From contig NZ_CP026121.1 in assembly GCF_003330845.1 (NCBI RefSeq), forward strand, positions 5,871,501-5,935,500: a stretch of 64,000 bases of DNA. Reading direction: 5' to 3'. The position numbers were made by a program, and so were the translations under genes. The notes under the pieces are model-generated. The model made no database searches. It saw only the letters and a program-made list of their open reading frames with translations, and was not told the DNA's origin. Source of the stretch: Streptomyces sp. Go-475 (GTDB lineage Bacteria > Actinomycetota > Actinomycetes > Streptomycetales > Streptomycetaceae). Shown here piece after piece: positions 39,013-48,530 of this stretch (positions are counted from its first letter, which is position 1; every line of letters begins with the position of its first letter).

Positions 39013-39018
39013 CGGACC

Positions 39019-39900
39019 TCAGACGTCCCGCTTCTCCAGCAGGGCGAAGGCGACGGCGAACGCGACGGCCGTCGCGCCGAGGATGATCCACAGCGGGTCC
39101 CAGCCGGACGGGCCGGACTCGCTGAGGGAGTTGGCGTAGAAGACGCTGAGCTGGTTCGGGATGGAGTACTCGAACAGGGCCTGGCGGACGTCCTCCAGCG
39201 ACTGGGAGAACATGAACAGCGCGATCACCAGCGGGGCGAGCACGGCGCCGATCATGATGGTGATGGCGCCCGCCGAGTGCCGGATGATCGAGCCGACGGC
39301 GAGCGAGAGCAGGCCCAGCAGCGCGACGTAGGCCGCGACGCCGACCGTGCCCTTCAGCCACTCCCCGCCGGAGGGGTTCTTGGCGCCGCTTCCCTCCAGC
39401 ATCGCCACGTGCAGGAAGGCGACGAGGGACGCGGACACCAGCGTCACCACGAACGCGACCAGGAAGAACACCACGGCCTTCGCGGTCAGCACCCGGCCGC
39501 GGCTCGGGCACGCCACCATCGTGGTGCGGACCATGCCCGTGCCGTACTCCGAGGCCGTGGTCAGCACGCCCAGCGTGATGATGCACATGCTGCCGAGCAG
39601 CAGACCGAAGAAGCCCAGGCCGAGCGGGCTGTCGCCGTCCAGGGCCGGGTCGGAGTCCGCCACCACCACGCCGGTCAGCGTGCCGATGCCGACGACGAGC
39701 AGGACGAACACGCCGAGCGTCCACATCGTGGAGCGCACCGACCGGATCTTCGTCCACTCGGAGGCGATGGCGTGCCCGAGGTGCGTGCGCACGACCGGGA
39801 TCGGCGAGGTGTAGCCGGGGCCGCCGGCGTACGGGGCGGAACCGGGCGCCGCATGCCAGGCGGGCGCGGCCTGCGGCATCTGGGGCTGGGGGCTGCTCAT
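39019..39900 (-). CDS. ABC-2 transporter permease, pair A
   Basis: Has 293 residues from ATG 39900. A Pro/Ala-rich N-terminal tail (about 1-45) precedes six membrane helices. SEWTKIRSVRSTMWTLG at the first helix and ASEYGTGMVRTTMVACPSRGRVLTAK are hallmarks of Streptomyces ABC-2 permeases. The start overlaps the ATPase stop by four bases (ATGA). It is paralogous to the permease at 41413, so pair A and pair B arose by duplication. Confidence 0.9.
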   Translation of the reverse strand: MSSPQPQMPQAAPAWHAAPGSAPYAGGPGYTSPIPVVRTHLGHAIASEWTKIRSVRSTMWTLGVFVLLVVGIGTLTGVVVADSDPALDGDSPLGLGFFGLLLGSMCIITLGVLTTASEYGTGMVRTTMVACPSRGRVLTAKAVVFFLVAFVVTLVSASLVAFLHVAMLEGSGAKNPSGGEWLKGTVGVAAYVALLGLLSLAVGSIIRHSAGAITIMIGAVLAPLVIALFMFSQSLEDVRQALFEYSIPNQLSVFYANSLSESGPSGWDPLWIILGATAVAFAVAFALLEKRDV

Positions 39901-41291
39901 CGGGCGTCCTCGGGCTTGGTCAGATCGGAGGTCGGGGCGGCGACGGGCGCCGCGGCGGGCCGGGCGGGGGCGGCGGACGCCGGTGCGGCGTCCGACTGGG
40001 ACGCGGGGGGCTGCGGCGCGGGCTGGGCCGGGGGCTGCGGGGCCTGGGACGCCTGGGGCGCGGGCTGGGCGGCGCCCTGCGGTGCGGGCTGGGCGGGCGG
40101 CTGTGGTGCCGGCTGCCCGGCGCCCTGCGGGGCCTGAGGCGCAGGCCGGGCGTACGGGTTGGGGGTGGCCGTGCCGGAGGCGGCAGGGGCCCCGGGGGTG
40201 CCGTACGGGCCCGCCGGGGCCTGGCCCGGGGCGCTCTGCGGGGGCATCGGGAACGGCTGCCCGCCCTGCTGGGGCGGCGGCGGGGCGTACCAGCCGGGCT
40301 GGCCCTGGCCCGGCACCGGCATCGGCGGCTGCGCGCCGGGCGGCAGCGGCTGCTGGAGGCCTTCCTTCTGGTCGATGGTGGAGCGGTAGTCGACCGCGCC
40401 CTGCGTCATCCGCATGTACGCCTCCTCCAGCGAGGCCTGGTGCGGCGACAGCTCCCACAGCCGTACGTCGTGGTCGTGCGCGATGTCGCTGATGCGGGGG
40501 AGCGGCAGGCCCGTCACCCGCAGCGCGCCGTCCTGCTCGGGCAGTACGTGACCACCCGACTCGGTGAGCGCGGCCGACAGCTTCTCGCGCTGCTGCGGCT
40601 CCGTGTCGGGCGTCCGGACTCGCGCGAAGTCGGCGGAGTTCGCGGAGATGAAGTCCGTCACGCTCATGTCGGCGAGCAACTGCCCGCGCCCGATGACGAT
40701 GAGGTGGTCGGCGGTCAGCGCCATCTCGCTCATCAGGTGGGAGGAGACGAAGACCGTACGGCCCTCCGCCGCGAGCGCCTTCATCAGGTTGCGCACCCAG
40801 AGGATGCCCTCGGGGTCGAGCCCGTTGACCGGCTCGTCGAACAGCAGCACCTGCGGGTCCCCGAGCAGCGCCGCGGCGATGCCCAGCCGCTGGCCCATGC
40901 CGAGGGAGAAGCCCTTGGACCGCTTCCTGGCCACGTCCTGCAGCCCGACGACCCCGAGCACCTCGTCCACCCGCCGCGCCGGGATGCCCGACAGCTGGGC
41001 CAGGCACAGCAGGTGGTTGCGGGCTGCGCGGCCGCCGTGCACCGCCTTGGCGTCCAGCAGCGCGCCGACCTGGCGGGGGGCGTTGGGCAGCCTGCGGTAC
41101 GGATAGCCGCCGATCGTGACGTGACCGCTGGTGGGGTTGTCCAGCCCGAGGATCATCCGCATCGTCGTCGACTTGCCCGAGCCGTTCGGCCCGAGGAAGC
41201 CCGTGACGGCGCCGGGACGCACCTGGAAGGAAAGGTTGTACACAGCGGTCTTGTCGCCGTAGCGCTTCGTCAGGCCGACTGCTTCGATCAT
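39897..41291 (-). CDS. ABC transporter ATPase with long Pro/Gln/Ala-rich tail, pair A
   Basis: Has 464 residues from ATG 41291. The normal ATPase (about 1-310) has Walker A GPNGSGKSTTMRMI, the signature FSLGMGQRLGIAAAL, Walker B VLLFDEPVNGLDPEG and the switch histidine in FVSSHLMSEM. Unusually, a ~150-residue low-complexity tail follows (repeats of QPAPQ and PPAQPAPQ). The partner ATPase of pair B (42186) lacks this tail. The tail may tether the ATPase to something at the membrane or tip, which is speculation. Confidence 0.92.
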   Translation of the reverse strand: MIEAVGLTKRYGDKTAVYNLSFQVRPGAVTGFLGPNGSGKSTTMRMILGLDNPTSGHVTIGGYPYRRLPNAPRQVGALLDAKAVHGGRAARNHLLCLAQLSGIPARRVDEVLGVVGLQDVARKRSKGFSLGMGQRLGIAAALLGDPQVLLFDEPVNGLDPEGILWVRNLMKALAAEGRTVFVSSHLMSEMALTADHLIVIGRGQLLADMSVTDFISANSADFARVRTPDTEPQQREKLSAALTESGGHVLPEQDGALRVTGLPLPRISDIAHDHDVRLWELSPHQASLEEAYMRMTQGAVDYRSTIDQKEGLQQPLPPGAQPPMPVPGQGQPGWYAPPPPQQGGQPFPMPPQSAPGQAPAGPYGTPGAPAASGTATPNPYARPAPQAPQGAGQPAPQPPAQPAPQGAAQPAPQASQAPQPPAQPAPQPPASQSDAAPASAAPARPAAAPVAAPTSDLTKPEDAR

Positions 41292-41412
41292 GCTCCGCAC
41301 CCATCGCAAGGTTCAGGACAGCGGGGCACACGCCCCCGTAAGGGTTAGGAGGATATCGAGGCGCTGACGGTTCCGCCCAAGAGCAGGTAAAAGGTCACGC
41401 CAAGCCTGTCCC

Positions 41413-42183
41413 CTAGGCATCCCGTTTCTTCAGCAGCACGTAGCCGCCGACGAGCGCCGCGAGCACCCACAGCCCCATGATCCCGAGGCCGCCCCACGGC
41501 CCGTACGGCGTGTCGTCGTCGAGGGGCGGGACCACCTGCATGATCCTGCTGCCGGCCTGGTCGGGCAGGAACCGGCCGACCTTCTTCGTCGCGTCGACGT
41601 TCCCGAGGATGTTGGAGATCAGGAAGAAGAACGGCATCAGGATGCCCAGCGACAGCATCGGCGAGCGCAGCATCGCGGCGACGCCCATCGAGAACATCGC
41701 GATCAGGGCCATGTAGAGGCCGCCGCCGAACACGGCTCGCAGCACCCCCGGGTCGCCGATCTCCGCCCGGTGCTCACCCAGCATCGCCTGTCCCAGGAAG
41801 AAGGCGGCGAAGCTGGTGACGAGGCCGACCAGGAGGGCGAGCGCGGTGGCCACCGCGATCTTGCTGAACAGGAAGGAGCCGCGCTGCGGCACGGCGGCCA
41901 GTGAGGTGCGGATCATGCCGGTGCTGTACTCGTTCGACACGACCAGCACCCCGAACACGATCATCGCGAGCTGACCGAGACTCATCCCCGCGAAGCTGAT
42001 GAACGTCGGGTCGAACTCCGCCCGCTGCTGCGCGCCCATCGAGTCGAACTCGTTCTTCGACAGGGCCGAGATCAGCATGCCGAGCGCGACCGTCACGACC
42101 ACCACCAGCGAGAGCGTCCACACCGTGGACGCCACCGACCGGATCTTGGTCCACTCCGACCGTACGATCTGTGTCGCCGCCAT
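41413..42183 (-). CDS. ABC-2 transporter permease, pair B
   Basis: Has 256 residues from ATG 42183, six membrane helices and no Pro-rich N-terminal tail. RSEWTKIRSVASTVWTLS and VSNEYSTGMIRTSLAAVPQRG parallel the pair A permease closely. It lies 2 bases after the pair B ATPase. The ABC pairs A and B are in tandem, 121 bases apart, so they may form a larger four-gene system or be recently duplicated exporters. Confidence 0.9.
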   Translation of the reverse strand: MAATQIVRSEWTKIRSVASTVWTLSLVVVVTVALGMLISALSKNEFDSMGAQQRAEFDPTFISFAGMSLGQLAMIVFGVLVVSNEYSTGMIRTSLAAVPQRGSFLFSKIAVATALALLVGLVTSFAAFFLGQAMLGEHRAEIGDPGVLRAVFGGGLYMALIAMFSMGVAAMLRSPMLSLGILMPFFFLISNILGNVDATKKVGRFLPDQAGSRIMQVVPPLDDDTPYGPWGGLGIMGLWVLAALVGGYVLLKKRDA

Positions 42184-42185
42184 GC

Positions 42186-43145
42186 TCAGTCCCTCCCCAA
42201 GCCGTCGCCCCACTGCTGCGGTGGCGGCGCGGCGCTCGTCCCGCTGTGTGCGTGGTACTCCACCGACTCCGCCGTCAGCCGCATGAACGCCTCCTCCAGC
42301 GAGGCCTGTTGCGGGCTCAGCTCGTGCAGCGTGATGCCGTGCTGCGCCGCCAGCTCGCCGACGTGCTCGGCCTTGTCGCCGTCCACCTCCAGCACGCCCT
42401 CGCCGCTCTCGACGGCGACCACCCCCGCCTGGTGCAGCACGTCGAGCAGCCGCTCCCGCTGCGGGCTGCGCACCCGGACGTACGACCGCGAGTTGCGCGC
42501 GATGAAGTCGGACATGGAGGTGTCCGCGAGGAGCCGCCCCTGCCCGATGACGACGAGGTGGTCGGCCGTCAGCGCCATCTCGCTCATCAGATGGGAGGAG
42601 ACGAACACGGTCCGGCCCTGCGCGGCCAGCGACTTCATCAGGGTGCGGATCCAGTGGATGCCCTCGGGGTCGAGGCCGTTGACCGGCTCGTCGAACATCA
42701 GGATCCGCGGATCGCCGAGGAGCGCGGCCGCGATGCCGAGCCGCTGCCCCATGCCCATCGAGAAGCCCTTGGTCTTCTTCTTCGCGACCGCCGTCAGCCC
42801 GACCGTCTCCAGCACCTCGCCCACCCGCTGCCTCGGAATGCCGTTGCTCTGCGCGAGGCACAGCAGGTGGTTGTAGGCGCTGCGCCCGCCGTGCCATGCC
42901 TTGGCCTCCAGCAGGGCGCCGATGTACGTCAGCGGGTCCTTCAGCTGCTGGTAGTGCTTGCCGTCGATCCGGACGTCGCCGGCGGTCGGGTGGTCGAGAC
43001 CGAGGATCATCCGCATGGTCGTGGACTTCCCCGCGCCGTTCGGCCCGAGGAAACCGGTGACGATGCCCGGTCTGACGGTGAAGGACAGGTTGTTGACCGC
43101 CACCTTCTCGCCGTACCGCTTGGTCAGCCCCTCCAGCTCAATCAT
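42186..43145 (-). CDS. ABC transporter ATPase, pair B
   Basis: Has 319 residues from ATG 43145. Walker A is GPNGAGKSTTMRMI, the signature FSMGMGQRLGIAAAL, Walker B ILMFDEPVNGLD, and the switch histidine is in FVSSHLMSEM. It matches pair A over the whole ATPase domain, with the same VNGLDPEGI wording, supporting a duplication. The C-terminal part ends in a short Gly/Pro-rich tail only. It is preceded by the filP terminator and is thus an independent unit. Confidence 0.93.
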   Translation of the reverse strand: MIELEGLTKRYGEKVAVNNLSFTVRPGIVTGFLGPNGAGKSTTMRMILGLDHPTAGDVRIDGKHYQQLKDPLTYIGALLEAKAWHGGRSAYNHLLCLAQSNGIPRQRVGEVLETVGLTAVAKKKTKGFSMGMGQRLGIAAALLGDPRILMFDEPVNGLDPEGIHWIRTLMKSLAAQGRTVFVSSHLMSEMALTADHLVVIGQGRLLADTSMSDFIARNSRSYVRVRSPQRERLLDVLHQAGVVAVESGEGVLEVDGDKAEHVGELAAQHGITLHELSPQQASLEEAFMRLTAESVEYHAHSGTSAAPPPQQWGDGLGRD

Positions 43146-43167
43146 GCCCGCCACGCTAGAACGGGAC

Positions 43168-43201
43168 AAAGCCCTCTGCCACCCGAGCGGCAGAGGGCTT
43201 T
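43168..43201 (-). terminator. filP terminator, 13-bp perfect stem
   Basis: AAAGCCCTCTGCC (43168-43180) pairs with GGCAGAGGGCTTT (43189-43201). On the minus strand the stem begins 30 bases after the filP stop and ends in a TTT-rich arm, a good intrinsic terminator. Confidence 0.85.
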
Positions 43202-43231
43202 GCGGAGATTCAGACTCCGTATGCCGGGCTG

Positions 43232-44167
43232 TTACCGGGACTGCTGGGCCGGAACCCCACGGGAGATCGGCTCGTCCTCGGCCGGCGTGCCGGCGGCGGC
43301 CACCGCGGCGCCCGTGAGCGTCGCGAGCATCTCGCGGACGTTCGTCAGCTGCGCGTTGATGGAGTCGCGGCGGTTGGTGAGGGCGGCCAGCTCGCGCTCG
43401 GATTCCGAACGGATGCGGTCGGCCTTGGCGTTGGCGTCGGCCACGATGTCCTCGGCCTGGCGCTGGGCCGTCTCCACCGTCTGGCGGGCGCGGCGCTCGG
43501 CGTCCGTGCGCAGCTTCTCCGCCTCCAGGCGGAGCTGCTCGGCGCGGTGCTCGATCTCGGCGAGGCGCTTCTCGGCCTTGGCCTGACGGGAGGCCAGGTC
43601 GCGCTCGGACTGCTCGCGGCGCTTGGCGAGGTTCGTCTCGAAGTCGGCGGCGGCCTGCGCGGCCTTGGCGCGGGTCTCCTCGAAGAGGGCGTCCGCCTCC
43701 TCGCGCTTGGACTGCGCGTCCTTCTGCGCCTCGGCCCGCAGCTGCGCGGCGTCACTCTTGGCCTTCTCGACGATCCGCAGGCCCTCGTCCTCGGCCTTGG
43801 CCTTGCGCTCCGCGGAGTACGACTCGGCGTCGTTGCGCACCTGCTGGGCCGCCGACTCGGCGAGCTCGCGGTGCTGCTCCGCCGCGCGCCGGGCCTCCTC
43901 GCGCAGGTCCTTCGCCTCTTCCTCGGCGAGGCGGAGGATCTTCTCCACGCGCGCGCCGAGACCCGCGTACGACGGCTCGGCGTCGCTGATCTGGGCCTGG
44001 GCGTTCTGCGTCTCGAGGTGGAGCTCCTCGATGCGCTTTTCCAGAGCGGTGATGCGGGCGAGAGCGCTGTCACGGTCGGAGACGAGCTTGGAGATACGTT
44101 CGTCCACCTGAGCGCGGTCGTACCCACGCCGCACAAGCTCGAAGCCGTAGGGGGAAGTGTCGCTCAT
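43232..44167 (-). CDS. filP: FilP-type coiled-coil filament protein
   Basis: Intermediate-filament-like protein of Streptomyces that forms a network behind the growing tip and stiffens the hypha. It has 311 residues, the size I recall for S. coelicolor FilP. The N-terminus has a DivIVA-like motif (YGFELVRRGYDRAQVDERI), then an uninterrupted Ala/Glu/Arg/Lys-rich coiled coil (about 25-270) and a short disordered C-terminus. It is directly downstream of scy, whose product organises the tip, the same order as in S. coelicolor (SCO5396-SCO5397). Older annotations call it a cellulose-binding protein. Confidence 0.93.
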   Translation of the reverse strand: MSDTSPYGFELVRRGYDRAQVDERISKLVSDRDSALARITALEKRIEELHLETQNAQAQISDAEPSYAGLGARVEKILRLAEEEAKDLREEARRAAEQHRELAESAAQQVRNDAESYSAERKAKAEDEGLRIVEKAKSDAAQLRAEAQKDAQSKREEADALFEETRAKAAQAAADFETNLAKRREQSERDLASRQAKAEKRLAEIEHRAEQLRLEAEKLRTDAERRARQTVETAQRQAEDIVADANAKADRIRSESERELAALTNRRDSINAQLTNVREMLATLTGAAVAAAGTPAEDEPISRGVPAQQSR

Positions 44168-44350
44168 GGGGTTCCTGTCGAATGAGACCGGTGAGGTGAT
44201 AGGTGGAATCCTAGGGGCCGAAACGGTGTGTCATCGAGCGGATGCGCGTTTGGTCTGCAAAATGAGACCCCTTTTGGGTGGCGGACCGCAGGACTGCTTG
44301 CCAAAGACTTGGTCAAAGACCCCAGCACACACCGGATTCGCCCCGGTTCG

Positions 44351-47300
44351 CTAGCTATCCGAGGACTTGCCACCCGAACGGGGTGCGCCGACTGTTGCAC
44401 CTGCCTTGACTCCGCTGTCCTTGGACGCGGAGGGGGCCTCGAAGGACTCCAACGCCTCCAGGACGTCCTGGACACGGGAGATCTCGGCGTTGATGTCCTC
44501 CCGGCGACGGACCAGGACCTCCAGCTCGCGCTTGCCCTCCTCGACCGTGCGCTTGGCCTCGCGGATCGCCTCGGCCTTGAGCTCCTCGGCCTCCCGGATC
44601 AGCGTGGTCTTCTTCTGCTCGGCCTCCTTGAGCAGCCCCTCGGCCTTCTTCACGGCGGCGATCCGGACCTTGCCCGCCTCGGAGTTGGCCTCCGACACGA
44701 TCTCCTTGGCCTTCGCCTGCGCCTTCGCGAGCTGCTCCTCGGCAGCCTTGACGAGTGCGTCGCAGCGGTCGCCCGCCGCCTTCATCGTCTCGGCCGACTC
44801 GCGGCGGGCCCGCTCGTGCAGCTCCTCGATCTCCGAGGTGATGCGGTCGCGCAGCTCCTCGGCGCGCTCCCTTATCTGCGTGGCGTCCCGGCGCGCGCCG
44901 ACCAGCAGCTCGTCCGCGTCCGTCCGGGCCTTCTCCACCAGGGAGTTGCCCTCGACCGTCGCCTCGGACACGAGCCGGTCGGCCTCCGTACGGGCCGCGC
45001 CCACCATCGTGTCGGCCTGCGCCTCGGCCTCCGCGGTGGTCTTGTGCGCCTGCTGCTGCGCCTCGGTCAGCAGCTTGTCCGCCTCGGCGGTGGTCTCCGA
45101 GATGAGCTTGTCGACCTGCTCGGCCGCCTCGGAACGCCGCTTGTTGGCGTCCTTGCGGGCCTCGTCCAGCGTCCGGTCGGCCTCCTCGCGCGCGGACGCG
45201 ACGAGCCGCTCCGCCTCCGCCTCCGCGTCGGCCTTGACGCGCTCGGCCTCGGAGCGGACCCGCTCGGCGTGCTGCTGCGCGGAGCCGACCGTCTCGGCGG
45301 CCTCGGCGCGCAGCCTCTCCGCCTCGCCGGTGGCCTCCCCGATCAGCTGGTCGGCCTTGGCGACCGACTCGGCCCGCAGCCGCTCGGCCTCCGCCGCCGC
45401 CTCGGAGCGGACCCGCTCGGCCTCGGAGAGGGCCTCCGTACGGACCCGCTCGGCCTCGGTGACCGTCTCCATCCGCAGCCGGTCGGTCTCCTGGACCGTC
45501 TCGGTGGTGAGCCGCTCCGCCTCGTTGCGCGCCTCGGTGATGAGGGTGTCCGCCTGCGTCGCCGCGTCCGAGCGGATGCGGTTGGCGTCCTCGCGGGCGT
45601 CCGCCCGGGTGCGCGCGGCGCTCTGCTCGGCCTCGGCGATGGTGTCCGACGCCTCCGTGCGCACCCGCTGGGCGTGCTCGGCGACCTCCGTGCGGATCCG
45701 CTCCGCCTCCGCGATCGCCTCGGACATCGTCCGCTCGGCGAGCGCCTTGGCGGCCTCGGACTCCTCATGGGCCTCACGGCGCAGCCGGCCGGCGTCCTCG
45801 CTCGCCCGCTCCCGCTCGGCGTAGGCGTCGGAGCGGACCCGGTCCGCCTCCTCCTGGGCCTCCCGGCGCGTACGGTCCGCCGCGTGCTCGGCGGCGGAGC
45901 GCAGCCCGGCGATCTCCTCCTGCGCCTGCTCGTGCAGCCCCGCGACGGAGTCCCGGACCTGCTGCGCGTGCTGCTCGGCCGCGGACACCATCTCCGTGGC
46001 GCGCCGGTCGGCCTCCTCGACCAGCCGGACGGCCTCGGCCTGCGCCTCCTCCACGCGCTTGCGCGCCGAGGCCAGCAGCTCCTCGCTCTGCTCGCGGGCC
46101 CGCTCGCGCTCCTGGTCGGCCTCCTGCCGGGCACTGCCGAGGAGTTCCTCGGCCTCGCGGCGGCGCCGGTTGGCCTCCTCCTGGGCGGCGGCCAGCGTCT
46201 CGGACGCCTCCGCGCCGAGCCGCTCGGCGGCCGCCTGCGCCTCCGCGCGCATCCGGTCGGCGCTCTCCTGCGCCTCCGACTTCAGCCGCTCGGCCTCGCT
46301 CGCGGCCTCCGACCGCAGGCGTACGGCGACGGCCTCGCCCTCGGCACGGGCCGCGGACGCGTCCGACGCGGCCTCGTCACGCAGCCGCTCGGCCTCCGCC
46401 TCGGCCTGCTGCTGGAGCGTACGGATCCGCTCGGCGGCCTCGGCGCGCAGCCGCTCGTTCTCCTCGGCGGCCTCGCGGCGGATCCGCGCGGCCTCCTCAC
46501 GGGCGTCCGACAGCGCCTGCTCGGCCGCGGCCAGCCGCTCCTCGGCGTCCGTCTGGAGCCGCGTCAGCTCCTCGGCGGCCTCCGCGCGGCGGGCCTCCAT
46601 GGCCCGCTCGGTCTCCTCCTGCAGCTCCCGCGCCGCGCGCTCGGCCTCCGCCTTGAGGGACTCGGCCTGCTCGACGACCTCCTCGCGGTGCCGCTCGGCC
46701 TCCTGCCGGGTGCGCTGGAGGGTCTCCTCGGCCTGCCGGCGCAGGGTCGTCGCCCGCTCGATCGCCTCCGTGCGGACCTTCTCGCTGTCGGCCTGGGCGG
46801 TCGTGCGCAGCTCGTCCGCGTCGGCCTTGGCCTTGGCGAGCAGTTCCTCGGCGGACTTCGCCGCCTCCTCGATCTGCGCCACGGCCTCCTTGCGGGCCTC
46901 GGCGCGGATCTTCTCGCCCTCCTCGACGGCGTCCGCCCGCAGCTGCTCGGCCTCGCCGCGCAGCCGACGGGCCTCCTCCTGCAGCTCGACCGTCTTGGCG
47001 CGGTACTCCTTGGTGTCGTCCTTCGCCGCGCCCTTGAGCTGCTCGGCGATGTCGTGCGCCTCGGCGCGCAGCCGGTCCGCCTCGGCCTCGGCCTCCTTGC
47101 GGATCCGCTCGGCCTCCTCGGCGGCGGCCTTGGTGGTCTTCTTGGCGTCCTCCGACGCCTTGGTGAGGACCTCCTCGGCCGTCCGGGCCGCCTTGGACAG
47201 CTGGGTCGCGGTCTCCTCGGCCGTGAGCGTGCGGGCCTTCTCGGCGGCCTCGGCGACGATCTTCTCGGCCTCGGCCCGGGCGTCCGCGACGATCTGCTCC

Positions 47301-48298
47301 GCCTCGGACTTGGTGCTCTCGGCCTCCTTCGTGGCCTCCTCGACCAGCCGGGCGACCTGCTCCTTGGCCGTGCGCGTGCGCGTCTCGTTGGCGGCCTCGG
47401 CGCTCGCCAGGGCCTTGGCGGCGGCCTCCTTGGCCTCCGCGACCAGCTTCTCCGACTCGGCCTGCGCCTTGCGCAGCGCCTCCTCGGCCTCGGCCATCCG
47501 CTGCTCGGCGGCCTTGCTCAGCTCCTGGGCCCGGCGGCGCGCCGACTCCGACTCCGAGGCGGTGGACGTCCGCAGCTGCTCGGCGTGGTCGGTGGCCTCC
47601 TGGGCCTGCGTGGAGGCGGCGTTGAGCAGGCGCTCGGCGTCCGTGCGGGCGCGGCGCAGGATCTGCTCGGCCTCGGCGCGGGCCTCCTCGGCCGCGCCCG
47701 TCAGCCGCTGCCGGGCCTCGGTCGTCAGCCGCTCGGCCTCCGCGCGGGCGGTGGCCAGGGCCTGCTCGGCCTCGGCGCGGGACTCCTCCAGCAGCCGGCG
47801 GGCCTGCTGCTCGGTGCGGGCGCGCAGCTGCTCGGCCCACGCCACGTTCTCGTTGACGTGCGACTCGACCGTCTGGCGGCGCTCGGCCAGCTCCTGGTCC
47901 AGCTGCTGGCGGCGGGTCACCGCCTCCTGGTGCAGCTCCGCCTGGAGGCGGGCCGCCTGCTCGGCGTGCTCCTGGAGGATCCGCTGGGTCTGGGCCCGGG
48001 CCTCGCTCAGCTCGCGGTCGGCGTCCGCGCGGATCTGGTCGGCCTGCATCTGCGCGTTGCGCAGCAACTGCTCGGCCTGCCAGCCGATGTCGCCCCCGTC
48101 GAAGGAGGGCCGGGACATGATGGTGCGCCGCGCCTCGTGCAGCTTGGCGCGCAGCACCTCGACCTGGTAGCCGAGGTCCTCGGCGTGCTGGATCGCCTTT
48201 TCCCGTTCGGTCTTCAGCCGTTTCATCTCGGCTTCGAACCGAGAGAGGTGGTCGACGTCAGCCGCCGGCTCTCGCTCCTGGCTCTCGTAGCCCCGCAC
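44351..48298 (-). CDS. scy: Scy, giant coiled-coil polarity organiser
   Basis: Scaffold that gathers DivIVA and FilP at hyphal tips and marks new branch sites. It has 1315 residues from GTG 48298; a TTG at 48328 would add 10 and match the 1326-residue S. coelicolor protein nearly exactly. Almost all of it is coiled coil rich in Ala/Glu/Arg, with a repeating AEAERLR-type pattern whose first ~100 residues differ from the rest (VDHLSRFEAEMKRLKTEREKAI). The Ala/Glu/Arg bias and tandem repetition make the base composition of this region distinctive. It is followed 183 bases later by filP. A role in apical growth is well established for the family. Confidence 0.93.
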   Translation of the reverse strand: MRGYESQEREPAADVDHLSRFEAEMKRLKTEREKAIQHAEDLGYQVEVLRAKLHEARRTIMSRPSFDGGDIGWQAEQLLRNAQMQADQIRADADRELSEARAQTQRILQEHAEQAARLQAELHQEAVTRRQQLDQELAERRQTVESHVNENVAWAEQLRARTEQQARRLLEESRAEAEQALATARAEAERLTTEARQRLTGAAEEARAEAEQILRRARTDAERLLNAASTQAQEATDHAEQLRTSTASESESARRRAQELSKAAEQRMAEAEEALRKAQAESEKLVAEAKEAAAKALASAEAANETRTRTAKEQVARLVEEATKEAESTKSEAEQIVADARAEAEKIVAEAAEKARTLTAEETATQLSKAARTAEEVLTKASEDAKKTTKAAAEEAERIRKEAEAEADRLRAEAHDIAEQLKGAAKDDTKEYRAKTVELQEEARRLRGEAEQLRADAVEEGEKIRAEARKEAVAQIEEAAKSAEELLAKAKADADELRTTAQADSEKVRTEAIERATTLRRQAEETLQRTRQEAERHREEVVEQAESLKAEAERAARELQEETERAMEARRAEAAEELTRLQTDAEERLAAAEQALSDAREEAARIRREAAEENERLRAEAAERIRTLQQQAEAEAERLRDEAASDASAARAEGEAVAVRLRSEAASEAERLKSEAQESADRMRAEAQAAAERLGAEASETLAAAQEEANRRRREAEELLGSARQEADQERERAREQSEELLASARKRVEEAQAEAVRLVEEADRRATEMVSAAEQHAQQVRDSVAGLHEQAQEEIAGLRSAAEHAADRTRREAQEEADRVRSDAYAERERASEDAGRLRREAHEESEAAKALAERTMSEAIAEAERIRTEVAEHAQRVRTEASDTIAEAEQSAARTRADAREDANRIRSDAATQADTLITEARNEAERLTTETVQETDRLRMETVTEAERVRTEALSEAERVRSEAAAEAERLRAESVAKADQLIGEATGEAERLRAEAAETVGSAQQHAERVRSEAERVKADAEAEAERLVASAREEADRTLDEARKDANKRRSEAAEQVDKLISETTAEADKLLTEAQQQAHKTTAEAEAQADTMVGAARTEADRLVSEATVEGNSLVEKARTDADELLVGARRDATQIRERAEELRDRITSEIEELHERARRESAETMKAAGDRCDALVKAAEEQLAKAQAKAKEIVSEANSEAGKVRIAAVKKAEGLLKEAEQKKTTLIREAEELKAEAIREAKRTVEEGKRELEVLVRRREDINAEISRVQDVLEALESFEAPSASKDSGVKAGATVGAPRSGGKSSDS

Positions 48299-48530
48299 TG
48301 CGCGGTCCCATCCGTCCCCTGGTCGCAACTCTTTCCGAACGAGCTCCGTCCATCCGCCGAACGGGGCCCCCGGGGAATGGTGTCAGATCATCGGCGGAGC
48401 AGAGGCTGCTGCCCCGACGCTCTTCCCCCGAAACCCGGACCCCGGTGGTCCTGCCGTCGCACGGCGGGACCGCGGTCACCCTGGCTGAGCGGCGACCGCA
48501 CCCAACCCTACCGGCCCCTATGTACGAGGG

